Positions 25,998-35,083 of a stretch of 64,000 bases of DNA are shown one piece after another. The first letter of the stretch is position 1, and every line of letters starts with the position of its first letter. The DNA lies in NCBI RefSeq assembly GCF_017948595.1, contig NZ_JAGFBV010000013.1, positions 50,075 through 114,074 on the forward strand, read 5' to 3'. The notes under the pieces are model-generated. The model was given only the letters and a program-made list of their open reading frames with translations. It had not been told where the DNA came from and ran no database searches. This stretch comes from Flavobacterium geliluteum (GTDB lineage: Bacteria > Bacteroidota > Bacteroidia > Flavobacteriales > Flavobacteriaceae). Both the position numbers and the translations under genes were made by a program.

Positions 25998-26093
25998 GCT
26001 CTCAGATTTAAATTAATAAAACAAAGTTCCTAAAAAGCTCTGTTTGCTTTTCGTGACATTTATCACAATTATTTTTTAAACAATTATTAAGAG

Positions 26094-26411
26094 TTACACA
26101 AAGGACTTGAGTATCTTCAAGAGCTTGGGTGCAATTGTTGCCGAATTTTGGTTGAAAAATGCATGAAAATCAACTTCCCACCAATCTTCCATTGCAAAAC
26201 CTATCAAATGTTGTTTCCCTGTTTCATCTTCATATTCAAGTTTTACAATCCCGGAAAGCACCCAAAATAAATACGTCACCTTTTCGCCTTTTCTAATAAG
26301 AAAGTCACGTCTTTTGAAGTCCATTAATGAAAAATGTGGCATCAAATATTCGAACTCATCATTAATAAGTGTAATAATTTTTTCAAGGTGTGTTCTAAAT
26401 AAATTGTCCAT
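26094..26411 (-). pseudogene. Truncated Crp/Fnr-family regulator (copy 1)
   Basis: 105 aa from ATG 26411, covering only the cyclic-nucleotide-binding-like beta-roll ('RRDFLIRKGEKVTYLFWVLS', 'MEDWWEVDFHAFF'). A one-base shift in the GGG run at 26127-26129 moves the true continuation ('ALEDTQVLC') into another frame, and the C-terminal HTH is absent. The paralogue at 34449-34976 is longer and retains the HTH. I classify this as a decayed duplicate. Confidence 0.8.
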
Positions 26412-26569
26412 ACTACACTATTTTTATAGTTGTTTTTCAATCTTAAACATTCTTTTATATTCAAAATTATTTCCATCGATTTTTCATAACTTTTAATTTC
26501 ATCATCAATTTTTAGGTCAATAAAGTTAAGTTGCTCGCTGAGTTCGGCTAACAATTTTTGAGATTTTTG
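26404..26569 (-). pseudogene. Fragment resembling the RteC N-terminus
   Basis: A frame read as '(S)QKLLAELSEQLNFIDLKI' then 'EIKSYEKSMEIILNIKECL' overlaps the start region of the Crp/Fnr remnant. The pattern resembles the N-terminal helices of RteC, a regulator of conjugative-transposon excision in Bacteroidota. It lacks a start codon and the remaining ~200 residues. Identification is from pattern memory and is weak. Confidence 0.3.
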
Positions 26570-26659
26570 GGTTCAATCTAGTTGCATTCAAATTACATTA
26601 TTCTTCTTATAAATTAATTGATTCAGTAAAATATATTACTTAAAAAATTGTCTATTTTT

Positions 26660-27574
26660 TTATTTATCCAACGTATTAAGAAAAAGTTTTTCATTTAGAT
26701 CTACAGTTAGTTCTACTTGATTTTTTATGCTAATCGTATATAAATTCCCGCCTGTATTTTTAACTTTTTCGTCAGCAATTAGAACTGTTTGATCGTTTTT
26801 AAAACAAATAGCTTCTTTTTGAGAATTGCTATCTAAACTTATCGAACTGCTTTTTGAATTTGTAATTGAAGAATTATTGATACTAAAGTGCCATATCTTT
26901 GAGTGTGTTAACACTACAAAACTCTTTTGATTTGAAGCTATTGCGGCACTTGTAATAGCAAAGGATTTATGTTTTGAATCAGTATAAATTGTATCAATAA
27001 GTTCTGCATTGTGATTGCCTTTTTTGTTTGGGATTTTATACACTAAACTGCTACCGTCAAAATTTTTACCGTGATTTTTTGTGAATAAATAAAAATTATT
27101 TTCAAATTCAAAAAAAGCCTCACAATCAAAAAATAAGTTTTTTTTATTGGGTGGAAATTCCCTCTGTTCTGGATAATTAAAAGTGATTTTATATTCGTAA
27201 TTGGCACTATTTTTATAAAGCTCAGTGTTATTAATTTTATAAATAGTTAAATCTTTTCTTTTGTTTTCATTATTTCCGAAATCACCTATGTATAAATTTC
27301 CTTTTTTATCAAAAGTCAAATCTTCCCAATCAATATTTTTTGCATTGAGAATGGTAATTTTTCTATTGCTATTTCCGAAAGTATCCAATACAACAATTTC
27401 ATTTTTATTTCCACTGTCTTGAATGCAAAATAATTCTTTATCCCAAAAGCCCACTCCCGAAACTTCTTTGAGTGAATTGGGAAGTTTAACCGTGTTATTG
27501 CATTTCTCTGTTTTATTCCTATTTGTGCAACAAATAAAGAAAACTACGACAATTAATAAATTTATATATTTCAT
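26660..27574 (-). CDS. Putative beta-propeller lipoprotein
   Basis: 304 aa from ATG 27574 (MKYINLLIVVVFFICC), giving a lipoprotein signal with Cys at about residues 15-16. The body shows propeller-like repeats such as 'DWEDLTFDKKGNLYIGDFGN' and 'DCEAFFEFENNFYLFTKNHG', similar to SdiA-regulated/YjiK or phytase-esterase-like propellers. The start at 27574, rather than 27595, avoids overlap with the upstream gene and gives an 11-nt gap. It is probably co-transcribed with the large metallophosphoesterase gene. Function unknown. Confidence 0.65.
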   Translation of the reverse strand: MKYINLLIVVVFFICCTNRNKTEKCNNTVKLPNSLKEVSGVGFWDKELFCIQDSGNKNEIVVLDTFGNSNRKITILNAKNIDWEDLTFDKKGNLYIGDFGNNENKRKDLTIYKINNTELYKNSANYEYKITFNYPEQREFPPNKKNLFFDCEAFFEFENNFYLFTKNHGKNFDGSSLVYKIPNKKGNHNAELIDTIYTDSKHKSFAITSAAIASNQKSFVVLTHSKIWHFSINNSSITNSKSSSISLDSNSQKEAICFKNDQTVLIADEKVKNTGGNLYTISIKNQVELTVDLNEKLFLNTLDK

Positions 27575-27584
27575 TGTACACTCT

Positions 27585-30500
27585 TTAAAATCCAAACCCT
27601 AAACTAAAGGCAAATCTTACACCATCTATTGAATTAAATACACCTAAATTAGCGGACAAGATCTCTGCACCATTTATAAATAATCCAGCTCCATAGGAAT
27701 TATTCCATTTTTTAGAATTTTCTGTGTCTAACCAAATTCTCCCGTAATCAAAACCTGTATAAACACCATATCTGATTGGTAATAATCCTGTTTTTACTGT
27801 ATTGAAGCTATATCGAATATCTGTGTTTTGGTATAATGACTGTTTCCCAGAAAAACGTTGGTTTCTGAAACCTCTTAAACCATCTGTTCCTCCAATAGAC
27901 GCTGCTTGGTAGAATTCAAAATTGTTGTTGAAATTAATGTGACTTTTTATGTTAGTGGCTATTACCAATCTGCCAGTTGCATTTAATTTATGAGTAAAAC
28001 TAATCTCAGGAATTAAATAAACAAAATTTATTTTATCATATTCTAAACTTGACTTATATCCAAGTTCGATTGTAGTAGACATTCCATTTGTTGGATAGGC
28101 TTTGTTATCGTAATTTTCAAAATGAAATTTAGTGTTTATACTTGCAAATTGATTGGCCTCGAAAATATAGGAAGGTAGTTCGGTATTATTTTCTACAAAA
28201 CGGTTATTCGTTTCTTCTACTTCAATGGACTCGTATTTTAAACCTAAACTTAATCTACTTCCGCCATAAGCTTTCCAAACTAAAGAAGGAGCTAGACTTA
28301 TTTCTCTTATTTTTACTCTATTATAATTTAAACTTAAATCATCATCGTTGTTACTGGTTTCATTTCCAAAACCAAAAAAATTTTGACTGAAATTTGGACT
28401 GTTAAATTTGGATTGTATAACTAAATTTGTGTTGCCAATTAAATTTGCAAATTCCGCTGAGTAATTTAGTTCATAACCATTTGTTGCAAAATAATAAGCT
28501 GCTAGTAACTTATGTTGGCTTGTAAATGGGTTTCTTTCAAAACCAAATATTGTGAACGTATTTGCTGCACCAATTTTCAGACCATCGTCGGGATTTGCTC
28601 CAATTATAGGTATTAGTTGATTGGTGTTGTTTTTAAGTTTTTTATAATCGTATACGTTTATATTATATTTATCTTGGAGCCTTACAGTTGCTTTTGAAGC
28701 ATTTTCAAAATTATTTTTTTTAGATTTATAGTCGTAAATAATAATGTTTTCCCCATTTTCAACCATATACTCATCATTGTTTTGCCCTCCAATTAATCTT
28801 ATTTTAATTTTTTTACTTTTTCCAATAACTTCAAAAGTATCAGTATCATCTAAACCATATATCCAAATTTCTTTAGTTAGAACAGGATAATACATTTTAT
28901 TATGAAACTCGTCTTTGATAGTTTTGTCTTTTTTTCTGGCTATTTTTACTGAAACTTCTCCGTTTTCAAAAGCTTCAATTTTGATATAATCATCTTTGTT
29001 TGTTGCAGTAATTACTGCATATTTATTAATCAGTTTAAAATATCTGTCTGAAATTAATGGTAAGTTTTTGATTCTGCTTTTAAATAATTCTTTTAATTCT
29101 TCAATGGTTTTTTGGTTTACTTCCTTAGGTATATTGCTAAAGGCATCCTCAACAACTTTATCTGTCAAATTATTTTTAATAAAATTAACTTGTTCGTCCC
29201 AAATTTCTTTTGTTGAATTCTTTATGAGTGCCATATCTAAAGGATAAGGTTCTATATTGAATCCCTTTACATCTTTTAAGTCGGTATTATATTTTCTTAA
29301 TAGTATTGCGGTTGGAATTAATTTTACGGCTGCACTAAGTATAAATCCATCTGACATTCTGGAAAATGCTTGATCTCTATCTCTCGGCAAAGGTTTGTAG
29401 ATTGTCTTTTTCTCTTCTTGAAATTCTAGCCAGCGCCATTGGTCTTGATGTCTATCCCAATCGCCAATTAACATATCAAATAGCCGTGCTTTGATGTATT
29501 CTTTTTCATCAATTTTTGTAGATTCATCACTATGTATTTGTTTCATCATATCAATTGTACTCAAAATTTTACCCGTAAAATTTCCAGATCCCAATTCCAA
29601 ATGTCCGTTAGAGGCATGCTCTTCAAATAAATATAACTCGTCTCCAAACTCGTTATTAAAATAGCCTAATGACTTTTGTTTGGGTATGTAATATAGTTTT
29701 GAATTTAAATGAGCTAAGTCAATTGCATTTGATAAGTTACCAGTTACAAAAGGAATATACGGATAAGAACCTGTAAAAACATGTTGAATTAAACTTTCAG
29801 AAAATGTATTTTCAAATTGTCCTCCTACGAATTGATTTTTAAATAAGGCTGCTTGAATGTATTGTGATGCTTGTTTTTTCATAGCTCTAATGACATAGCG
29901 TTTTCCATCCTTTGCCACTAACTGTAAAGTCTTAGATTGCGTACCACCTCCTTTTCTTGTTGGAGTTAAACCTCCAAAAAGCGTGTCAAGATAAACTACT
30001 TTTGCTGTTACTGGCACGCTGTAATCTTCTGAAAAACGTTTTCCCCAAAGAAAATTATAGGTTTTACTTTTTGTTGTTTCTTCAATTGTAAGTATTGATT
30101 TTTGCACGTATTCTTTTTCTACAATAGGATATTCTACTTTTTGTTTGATTGCATCTGGTTGGTAAATTTGAGTTTCAAATTCTGTTTTATTATCAATTGA
30201 TGAAATAAATCGAACTCTTGAAGAACCATTTTTATAAATATCAAGTAGCGCAAAACCATTTTCGGCACAAGAAAACTGATTCTCATTTTTGCTCCGTGTT
30301 GCCGAAGTTTTAGATCCCGAACCACTTACAATTTGAGGAATATTATTTTGTATTAAGTATTGTAAATTGTGTTCATGACCCGAAATAAAAATTACTTTTT
30401 CATTTTGTTGTGAAGCAGCTACTATATTTTTTTTAAGTTCGTTGTAAAATTTGTTTGATAAATCAGCATTTGATATTCCACTTGTTGAACGAATTAAATT

Positions 30501-31262
30501 TTTAAGCGTTCCCAGTATTGGAAATGGTTTTAAATGATCTTTTAAAGCATATTGTCCACCGTGAGGTCCATTTGTAAACATGGGATGATGGATTGCCACT
30601 AATGTTGTTTTACCTCTTGCTTTTTTAATTTCACTACGAAACTCGTCTAGAAACAAATTTCGACTATTAAGTTCGCAATTATCATTAATTGTTGGATACT
30701 TATCCCAGTTGGTTATGTACCATTGCGAATCCACAATTATTAAAACAATATCATCACTAATATCAATTGTTTTTATTGGACAACCATCTTTAGGTAAAAA
30801 ACTATTTTTTCCAAGTTCTTTTTCAATAAATTCTTGTTCTCTTTTTAATCCTTTATTGCCATCATTATACCAGTCATGATTTCCTGGAATAAAAATGGTT
30901 CTTCCTTTAAATTCTTTTACACTTTCAGTCTGAAGTTTCAATTGGTATTCAGCTAAGTTCCTCTTTGGAGTATCCTTTTCTGGTAGACCATTTGGATAAA
31001 TATTATCGCCTAAAAAAAGTACTGTTGCAGTTTCATCACCTATACTTAAATATTTTTTTAACTGTTTTAGCGTTGTTTCACTGCTGCCTTGTTGAGCGTT
31101 TCCAGCATCACCTATTAAATAAAAACTATGCTCAATTTCATTTTCAGAATGAGGCACAGTATTGTTTAAAGCCTTTTTTTCTTGATGCTTACTTGATACA
31201 CAGCTTGATAGAATCAATGGTAGAATGATTAGATATCTAAATTTTGGTATTAATTGTTTCAT
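27585..31262 (-). CDS. Metallophosphoesterase fused to outer-membrane surface-antigen barrel, lipoprotein
   Basis: 1225 aa. Lipobox 'LSSC' with Cys21. An N-terminal calcineurin-like phosphoesterase domain (about 45-330) carries all metal motifs: 'GDAGN', 'LGDNIYPNG', 'PGNHDW', 'IHHPMF' and 'SGHEHN'. A long middle region follows (about 400-850, 'PLPRDRDQAFSRMSDG' near 630). The C-terminal 300 residues resemble an Omp85/BamA-like barrel ('GGTDGLRGFRNQRFSGKQSL') and end in an aromatic. Such giant fusions occur in Bacteroidota. The protein presumably anchors a phosphatase at the outer membrane; the substrate is unknown. Confidence 0.82.
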   Translation of the reverse strand: MKQLIPKFRYLIILPLILSSCVSSKHQEKKALNNTVPHSENEIEHSFYLIGDAGNAQQGSSETTLKQLKKYLSIGDETATVLFLGDNIYPNGLPEKDTPKRNLAEYQLKLQTESVKEFKGRTIFIPGNHDWYNDGNKGLKREQEFIEKELGKNSFLPKDGCPIKTIDISDDIVLIIVDSQWYITNWDKYPTINDNCELNSRNLFLDEFRSEIKKARGKTTLVAIHHPMFTNGPHGGQYALKDHLKPFPILGTLKNLIRSTSGISNADLSNKFYNELKKNIVAASQQNEKVIFISGHEHNLQYLIQNNIPQIVSGSGSKTSATRSKNENQFSCAENGFALLDIYKNGSSRVRFISSIDNKTEFETQIYQPDAIKQKVEYPIVEKEYVQKSILTIEETTKSKTYNFLWGKRFSEDYSVPVTAKVVYLDTLFGGLTPTRKGGGTQSKTLQLVAKDGKRYVIRAMKKQASQYIQAALFKNQFVGGQFENTFSESLIQHVFTGSYPYIPFVTGNLSNAIDLAHLNSKLYYIPKQKSLGYFNNEFGDELYLFEEHASNGHLELGSGNFTGKILSTIDMMKQIHSDESTKIDEKEYIKARLFDMLIGDWDRHQDQWRWLEFQEEKKTIYKPLPRDRDQAFSRMSDGFILSAAVKLIPTAILLRKYNTDLKDVKGFNIEPYPLDMALIKNSTKEIWDEQVNFIKNNLTDKVVEDAFSNIPKEVNQKTIEELKELFKSRIKNLPLISDRYFKLINKYAVITATNKDDYIKIEAFENGEVSVKIARKKDKTIKDEFHNKMYYPVLTKEIWIYGLDDTDTFEVIGKSKKIKIRLIGGQNNDEYMVENGENIIIYDYKSKKNNFENASKATVRLQDKYNINVYDYKKLKNNTNQLIPIIGANPDDGLKIGAANTFTIFGFERNPFTSQHKLLAAYYFATNGYELNYSAEFANLIGNTNLVIQSKFNSPNFSQNFFGFGNETSNNDDDLSLNYNRVKIREISLAPSLVWKAYGGSRLSLGLKYESIEVEETNNRFVENNTELPSYIFEANQFASINTKFHFENYDNKAYPTNGMSTTIELGYKSSLEYDKINFVYLIPEISFTHKLNATGRLVIATNIKSHINFNNNFEFYQAASIGGTDGLRGFRNQRFSGKQSLYQNTDIRYSFNTVKTGLLPIRYGVYTGFDYGRIWLDTENSKKWNNSYGAGLFINGAEILSANLGVFNSIDGVRFAFSLGFGF

Positions 31263-31326
31263 GATGATAGTGAATTAATAGAAAATTATTTTTAGTATGA
31301 TTTTTAATAAATATGTTCAACTTATT

Positions 31327-32553
31327 TTACCATATATAATCTAATCCTCTAAATACCGCCTGCATTAAAATTGCGAAACCCAAACCGATAATGAATGTAT
31401 ATAGAGAAACCCTAATATATTTATATTTTTTGTTAAGTCCTTGAGCCTGATAGTAATAGTCTCTAATCATTGATGTGTACAAATAATTCTTGTCATTCAA
31501 TAATTGTAAAAAACCCCATTCAAAATCACGATAATGCATATCATGAAAGTTTCCGAAGTACAATAAATTTCCCTTTTTACTTCTGATATCTTCTTCTGAA
31601 AAATTTCCCTGCGTTTTTGAAGGTGTAATTGCAATTATTGCGAAGGTTATTGATACAAGATTTACTAGTGAAAAAATAAAGATAGGTAGGTATTTTAAGA
31701 TTTTTGATTCGTCGAAATTCCCAATTATTCCTCCTAAAACCAATGATAAAATAATAGAGTTTACAGTAATCATTATTCTGGCCTTGCTGTCAACCATTTG
31801 ATTTAATGTGTAATGATTTTTAGAAGTTGTACGAAATAAAGTTTGTATGCCTCTGTCGTCTCGGTCTTTTGTTTTAGCAATTTCTTTTTTTAACTTTTGA
31901 ATTTCATCATCACTAATATTTAATTCTTTTTGAATAATTTTTTCATTAACATGAACAACTTCTTTTTTTTCTTTCTTTAAATTTTTTACCAATTTTTCAA
32001 TTTGGGGTTTTACATTATCTTTTGCATAATCGGTATGTGCCTTATAATTTTCTATAATAGGGATTATAGTATCATACCAGCTAGTTCGAGATACATTAAA
32101 ATCATGTAATAAAATTTGCTCGTACATTAGTTTTATTCTTCCTTTGCAATTATCGTCAGCAAAGTCCATAATTATAGCATCTACTAAAATTTTTGCTTCA
32201 ATAGTTATAGGGACATTTATTGGCAATGCTTGCACTGCTATAGTTTTAACCATATCATCGATTTTCATCTTAAATTTTTCCTGAAAAAGATTTATCACCT
32301 CATTTATTTTTATTGTTTCTTTTTCGAAATCTAGATCTGTTGATGTGCTTTCTGCTTGCTCTATTAACAAAAAATATAAGGCAGCAAAAAGATTGTCTTT
32401 ATCACTTTCTATTAAATTATCTTTTTCGATAATTTTTTTAATGTAATTTTCTATTCTAAAAAGTCTATTAAGATTATTGTATGGGTTTAGATTTTCATAT
32501 TTTGTAAGAATTTCAAAAGCATACTCTCTGATTTTGGATAATTTTTCATTCAT
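31327..32553 (-). CDS. Pycsar-effector-like membrane protein (DUF5706/PycTM) with degenerate HD-like N-terminus
   Basis: 408 aa. The C-terminal part has the DUF5706/PycTM pattern: 'RTTSKNHYTLNQMVDSKARI' directly before a transmembrane helix (about 262-280), a second helix (about 290-312) and a third near the C-terminus (about 382-402). The N-terminal 200 residues are helical, like the HD phosphohydrolase half of related Bacteroidota proteins, but I see no His-Asp pair. PycTM proteins can act as membrane-disrupting effectors triggered by cCMP/cUMP. No cyclase gene is adjacent, so the activating signal, if any, is unknown. Confidence 0.72.
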   Translation of the reverse strand: MNEKLSKIREYAFEILTKYENLNPYNNLNRLFRIENYIKKIIEKDNLIESDKDNLFAALYFLLIEQAESTSTDLDFEKETIKINEVINLFQEKFKMKIDDMVKTIAVQALPINVPITIEAKILVDAIIMDFADDNCKGRIKLMYEQILLHDFNVSRTSWYDTIIPIIENYKAHTDYAKDNVKPQIEKLVKNLKKEKKEVVHVNEKIIQKELNISDDEIQKLKKEIAKTKDRDDRGIQTLFRTTSKNHYTLNQMVDSKARIMITVNSIILSLVLGGIIGNFDESKILKYLPIFIFSLVNLVSITFAIIAITPSKTQGNFSEEDIRSKKGNLLYFGNFHDMHYRDFEWGFLQLLNDKNYLYTSMIRDYYYQAQGLNKKYKYIRVSLYTFIIGLGFAILMQAVFRGLDYIW

Positions 32554-32925
32554 TTTTTTAGGTCTTTTAATGTTAAATTAGTGTTTATGAATCCTGATTT
32601 TATTAGTCATATTTAATTGAATACCTTGATTACATTTTAGCTAGAGTTAATGTTTAGCTTTTGGTATTTCTTTTCATCACTCCTAAATTCTAAAAAATTA
32701 AACTATGTAAGTACTAAAAATATATTGTCCAAAAAAATCTAATATTTTTTCTACACTTTAGATATTAATAAACCTCATATACAGAGGGAATTTTTGAGTA
32801 CCCTCTGCAGGTTCTAATAACCCGAGATTCAAAAGTGTTGTCGTAACTAATTAATACTTATTTGTATACTGTATCATACACGTTACAGGCAAACCAACAC
32901 CTAAGACGTTAACTCCCGTATAATT
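32554..32925. other. 372-nt intergenic region, hairpin only
   Basis: AT-rich, with no coding frame. The only structure is CAGAGGG (32782-32788) against CCCTCTG (32801-32807), a 7-bp stem without a clear T-run. Otherwise nothing is seen. Confidence 0.5.
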
Positions 32926-33810
32926 TTATTTAATAAATTTTGATTTTCCAAATTGATCTAACCATGAAGAAAATGAACGTAATTTCGGATTCAAGATCCT
33001 TAAATCTTCAATATCTACTGCAGGAAATGGTTCATAGGTAAACATTTCAATCAATCTGCCAAATAAAGGGTTTTGTGCCGTTAAATCTTCTAAGGAGAGT
33101 TGGACTAATTCCAAATTTATCCCTAAACTTGATTGTAATGCGTTCAAAATTTCGATTTCATCAATTTCATCACCCATCAAATCTAATGTTTGACCAGCAT
33201 ATTTTTCTGGATTTTGAAAAACGATTCTAGCAAATATTCCAATATCTTCTGTAGTTATATATGGAATTTTTCTCCCTTTTGGCATAAAATTATATAACTT
33301 CCCTTCTTTTATCCCAGAAGCTGGTAACAAAAAATTTTCCATAAAAGTAGCTGGACGTAAAACTGTAGCTTTCAATCCGCTGTTCCATAGATGCTCTTCA
33401 ATGGTGTGCTTAAATCTAGGACGAAATGACTTATGCCTATCAGACATAATAACAGAGCTATAAATGACAAACTTTATGTTCTTATTTTTTAATAAATTTA
33501 TGAAGTCAACTCCTAAATCGGCCTCTTTGTTATCTTCTTCTTCATTCATTTCCCATACCGGTGGTAAGACCATATAAACAGCATCTATATTATTTAATGC
33601 AATCTCTAAAGACTCAAAATTCGACCAATCTCCTTCAATTAATTGAGCTCCTAATTGAGCTAAGTCTTTAGACTCGTTTGAATTCTTATCTCTAATAAGT
33701 GCCTTAACCTTAAATCCATATTTTAATAATTCACGAGCTGCAGCACCGCCTTGTTTTCCTGTTGCGCCTGTTACTAAAATAGTTTCAATGTTTTTTTTCA
33801 TTTTTACCAA
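32926..33810 (-). CDS. NmrA-family NAD(P)-binding protein (copy 2)
   Basis: 294 aa with 'ILVTGATGKQGGAAARELLK' and the same segments as copy 1 at 23355 ('VWEMNEEEDNKEADLGVDF', 'HKSFRPRFKHTIEEHLW'). This copy is intact and sits downstream of an intact ridA and Crp/Fnr gene on the same strand, so it represents the complete form of the cassette. An NADPH-binding sensor or reductase role is inferred from the family only. Confidence 0.87.
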   Translation of the reverse strand: MVKMKKNIETILVTGATGKQGGAAARELLKYGFKVKALIRDKNSNESKDLAQLGAQLIEGDWSNFESLEIALNNIDAVYMVLPPVWEMNEEEDNKEADLGVDFINLLKNKNIKFVIYSSVIMSDRHKSFRPRFKHTIEEHLWNSGLKATVLRPATFMENFLLPASGIKEGKLYNFMPKGRKIPYITTEDIGIFARIVFQNPEKYAGQTLDLMGDEIDEIEILNALQSSLGINLELVQLSLEDLTAQNPLFGRLIEMFTYEPFPAVDIEDLRILNPKLRSFSSWLDQFGKSKFIK

Positions 33811-33884
33811 TTTTTAAGTTTATCGTATTCTAAAAGTTATTCATGTATTCTGGTAATATTATCAGATAGCCTTACCTTTTCAAG

Positions 33885-34352
33885 TTACTTTACTGCTGTA
33901 GCCTCTAGTTCAACCGTCAAAGTTTCGAAAAGGCTTACTACTTCAAGCACAGTCAGAGCCAGTTTTATATCATTCTTTTCAATCCAGTCTTGTAAAATAT
34001 TGAAATGAGGCAAAAGTTCGTCTGTTGCAGTTGTATAAATGTTAAGCTTTACAATATTTTTAGCTTCATATCCACCCTCAGAAATTACTTTTTCTAGATT
34101 TTTAATTGCTGACTCTAATTGGGTTTTCATATCAGCAGTACTGGATATGCCTTCATCGTTAATGGCAGTTTGACCAGAAACATACAATGTACCTTTAACG
34201 TTAGTTACTTCTATAGCTTGATTGTAACTGCGTTCGTTTTGCCAAGTCCAGGGGTTAATAACTCTTTTTTCCATATTTTCTTGATTTTTACTTTGCGAAT
34301 AAATCGCGGTTATTGAATTCATTAAAAGGATCGTTAAAATAATTTTTCTCAT
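33885..34352 (-). CDS. Secreted RidA-family protein (copy 2)
   Basis: 155 aa. A signal peptide (MRKIILTILLMNSITAIYSQ) precedes a short linker and a YjgF/YER057c/UK114 domain ('GTLYVSGQTAINDEGISSTA', 'TVELEATAVK'). RidA enzymes hydrolyse reactive enamine/imine intermediates, normally in the cytosol; an exported form is unusual. The second gene's order (Crp/Fnr, ridA, nmrA) is the same as in the decayed copy at 25523-26411, which supports functional linkage. Confidence 0.85.
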   Translation of the reverse strand: MRKIILTILLMNSITAIYSQSKNQENMEKRVINPWTWQNERSYNQAIEVTNVKGTLYVSGQTAINDEGISSTADMKTQLESAIKNLEKVISEGGYEAKNIVKLNIYTTATDELLPHFNILQDWIEKNDIKLALTVLEVVSLFETLTVELEATAVK

Positions 34353-34448
34353 TTTTATATTAATTTATATTTGAAATGCAAAGATATTTTTCGTTAAAAG
34401 GTTTTACCTGTGACCCATATCACATTTTTCAGAGAAATATGTGACTGT

Positions 34449-34976
34449 TTATTTTCCTTTGTACAGTCGACTTAGAGTTTCCCTTGAAAGCCCAAGATAA
34501 GAGGCCAATTGGCTTTTGGAAACCCGCTTTGTAAGGGATGGATAATTATGAATCAGCTTAAAATACCTTTCTTGGGCAGTGGAAGCTAATAATGATAAGA
34601 TCCGTTGCTGCGAAGCTAAATGTCCAGATGTCGCCTTATTCAGAAAAAAATGTTCCATTTTGGAAACTGCAGCACAGAGATTATGATAATCTTCAAAACT
34701 TAAACAGATTACAGTAGTATCCTCCAAACACTTTAGTGACATTGTAGCTTGAGTCCTTTTATGAAATGCCAAATAATCAGTTTCCCACCAATTTTCCATT
34801 GCAAAAGACAATATATGCTCTTTGCCTGATTCATCATCAAAAATCAATTTCATCATACCTTCCACTACAAAGAAGGTATGATCAACTTTTATCCCTTGAC
34901 GGACAACATAGTCGCCCCTCTTAAATTTACGTTCTGTAAAATAAGTTGCAATCAATTCAAATTCACTTTCTGTCAA
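34449..34976 (-). CDS. Crp/Fnr-family regulator (copy 2)
   Basis: About 175 aa with an N-terminal cNMP-binding-like beta-roll ('KRGDYVVRQGIKVDHTFFVV') and a C-terminal HTH ('KSQLASYLGLSRETLSRLYK'). The TTG at 34976 gives this frame, but homology with the decayed copy extends about 14 codons further ('RRHIEEIIQ'). No in-frame ATG exists upstream before a TAG, so the true start is uncertain or non-canonical. It probably controls the ridA-nmrA genes downstream. Confidence 0.75.
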   Translation of the reverse strand: MTESEFELIATYFTERKFKRGDYVVRQGIKVDHTFFVVEGMMKLIFDDESGKEHILSFAMENWWETDYLAFHKRTQATMSLKCLEDTTVICLSFEDYHNLCAAVSKMEHFFLNKATSGHLASQQRILSLLASTAQERYFKLIHNYPSLTKRVSKSQLASYLGLSRETLSRLYKGK

Positions 34977-35083
34977 TTGAATGATTTCTTCAATATGTCT
35001 TCTTAATTCTTTAATAGTTTTTATTTTTTTATTTACATTAAACCCAAATAATGATATATTAATTCTGTGGTTAAGCTGCTATA

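Noticed and set aside
31327..32553. A complete two-gene Pycsar defence operon
   Set aside because: The required nucleotidyl cyclase is not next to the effector-like gene on either side.
32782..32807. CAGAGGG/CCCTCTG hairpin as a terminator
   Set aside because: No T-run follows on either strand and no gene ends close to it.
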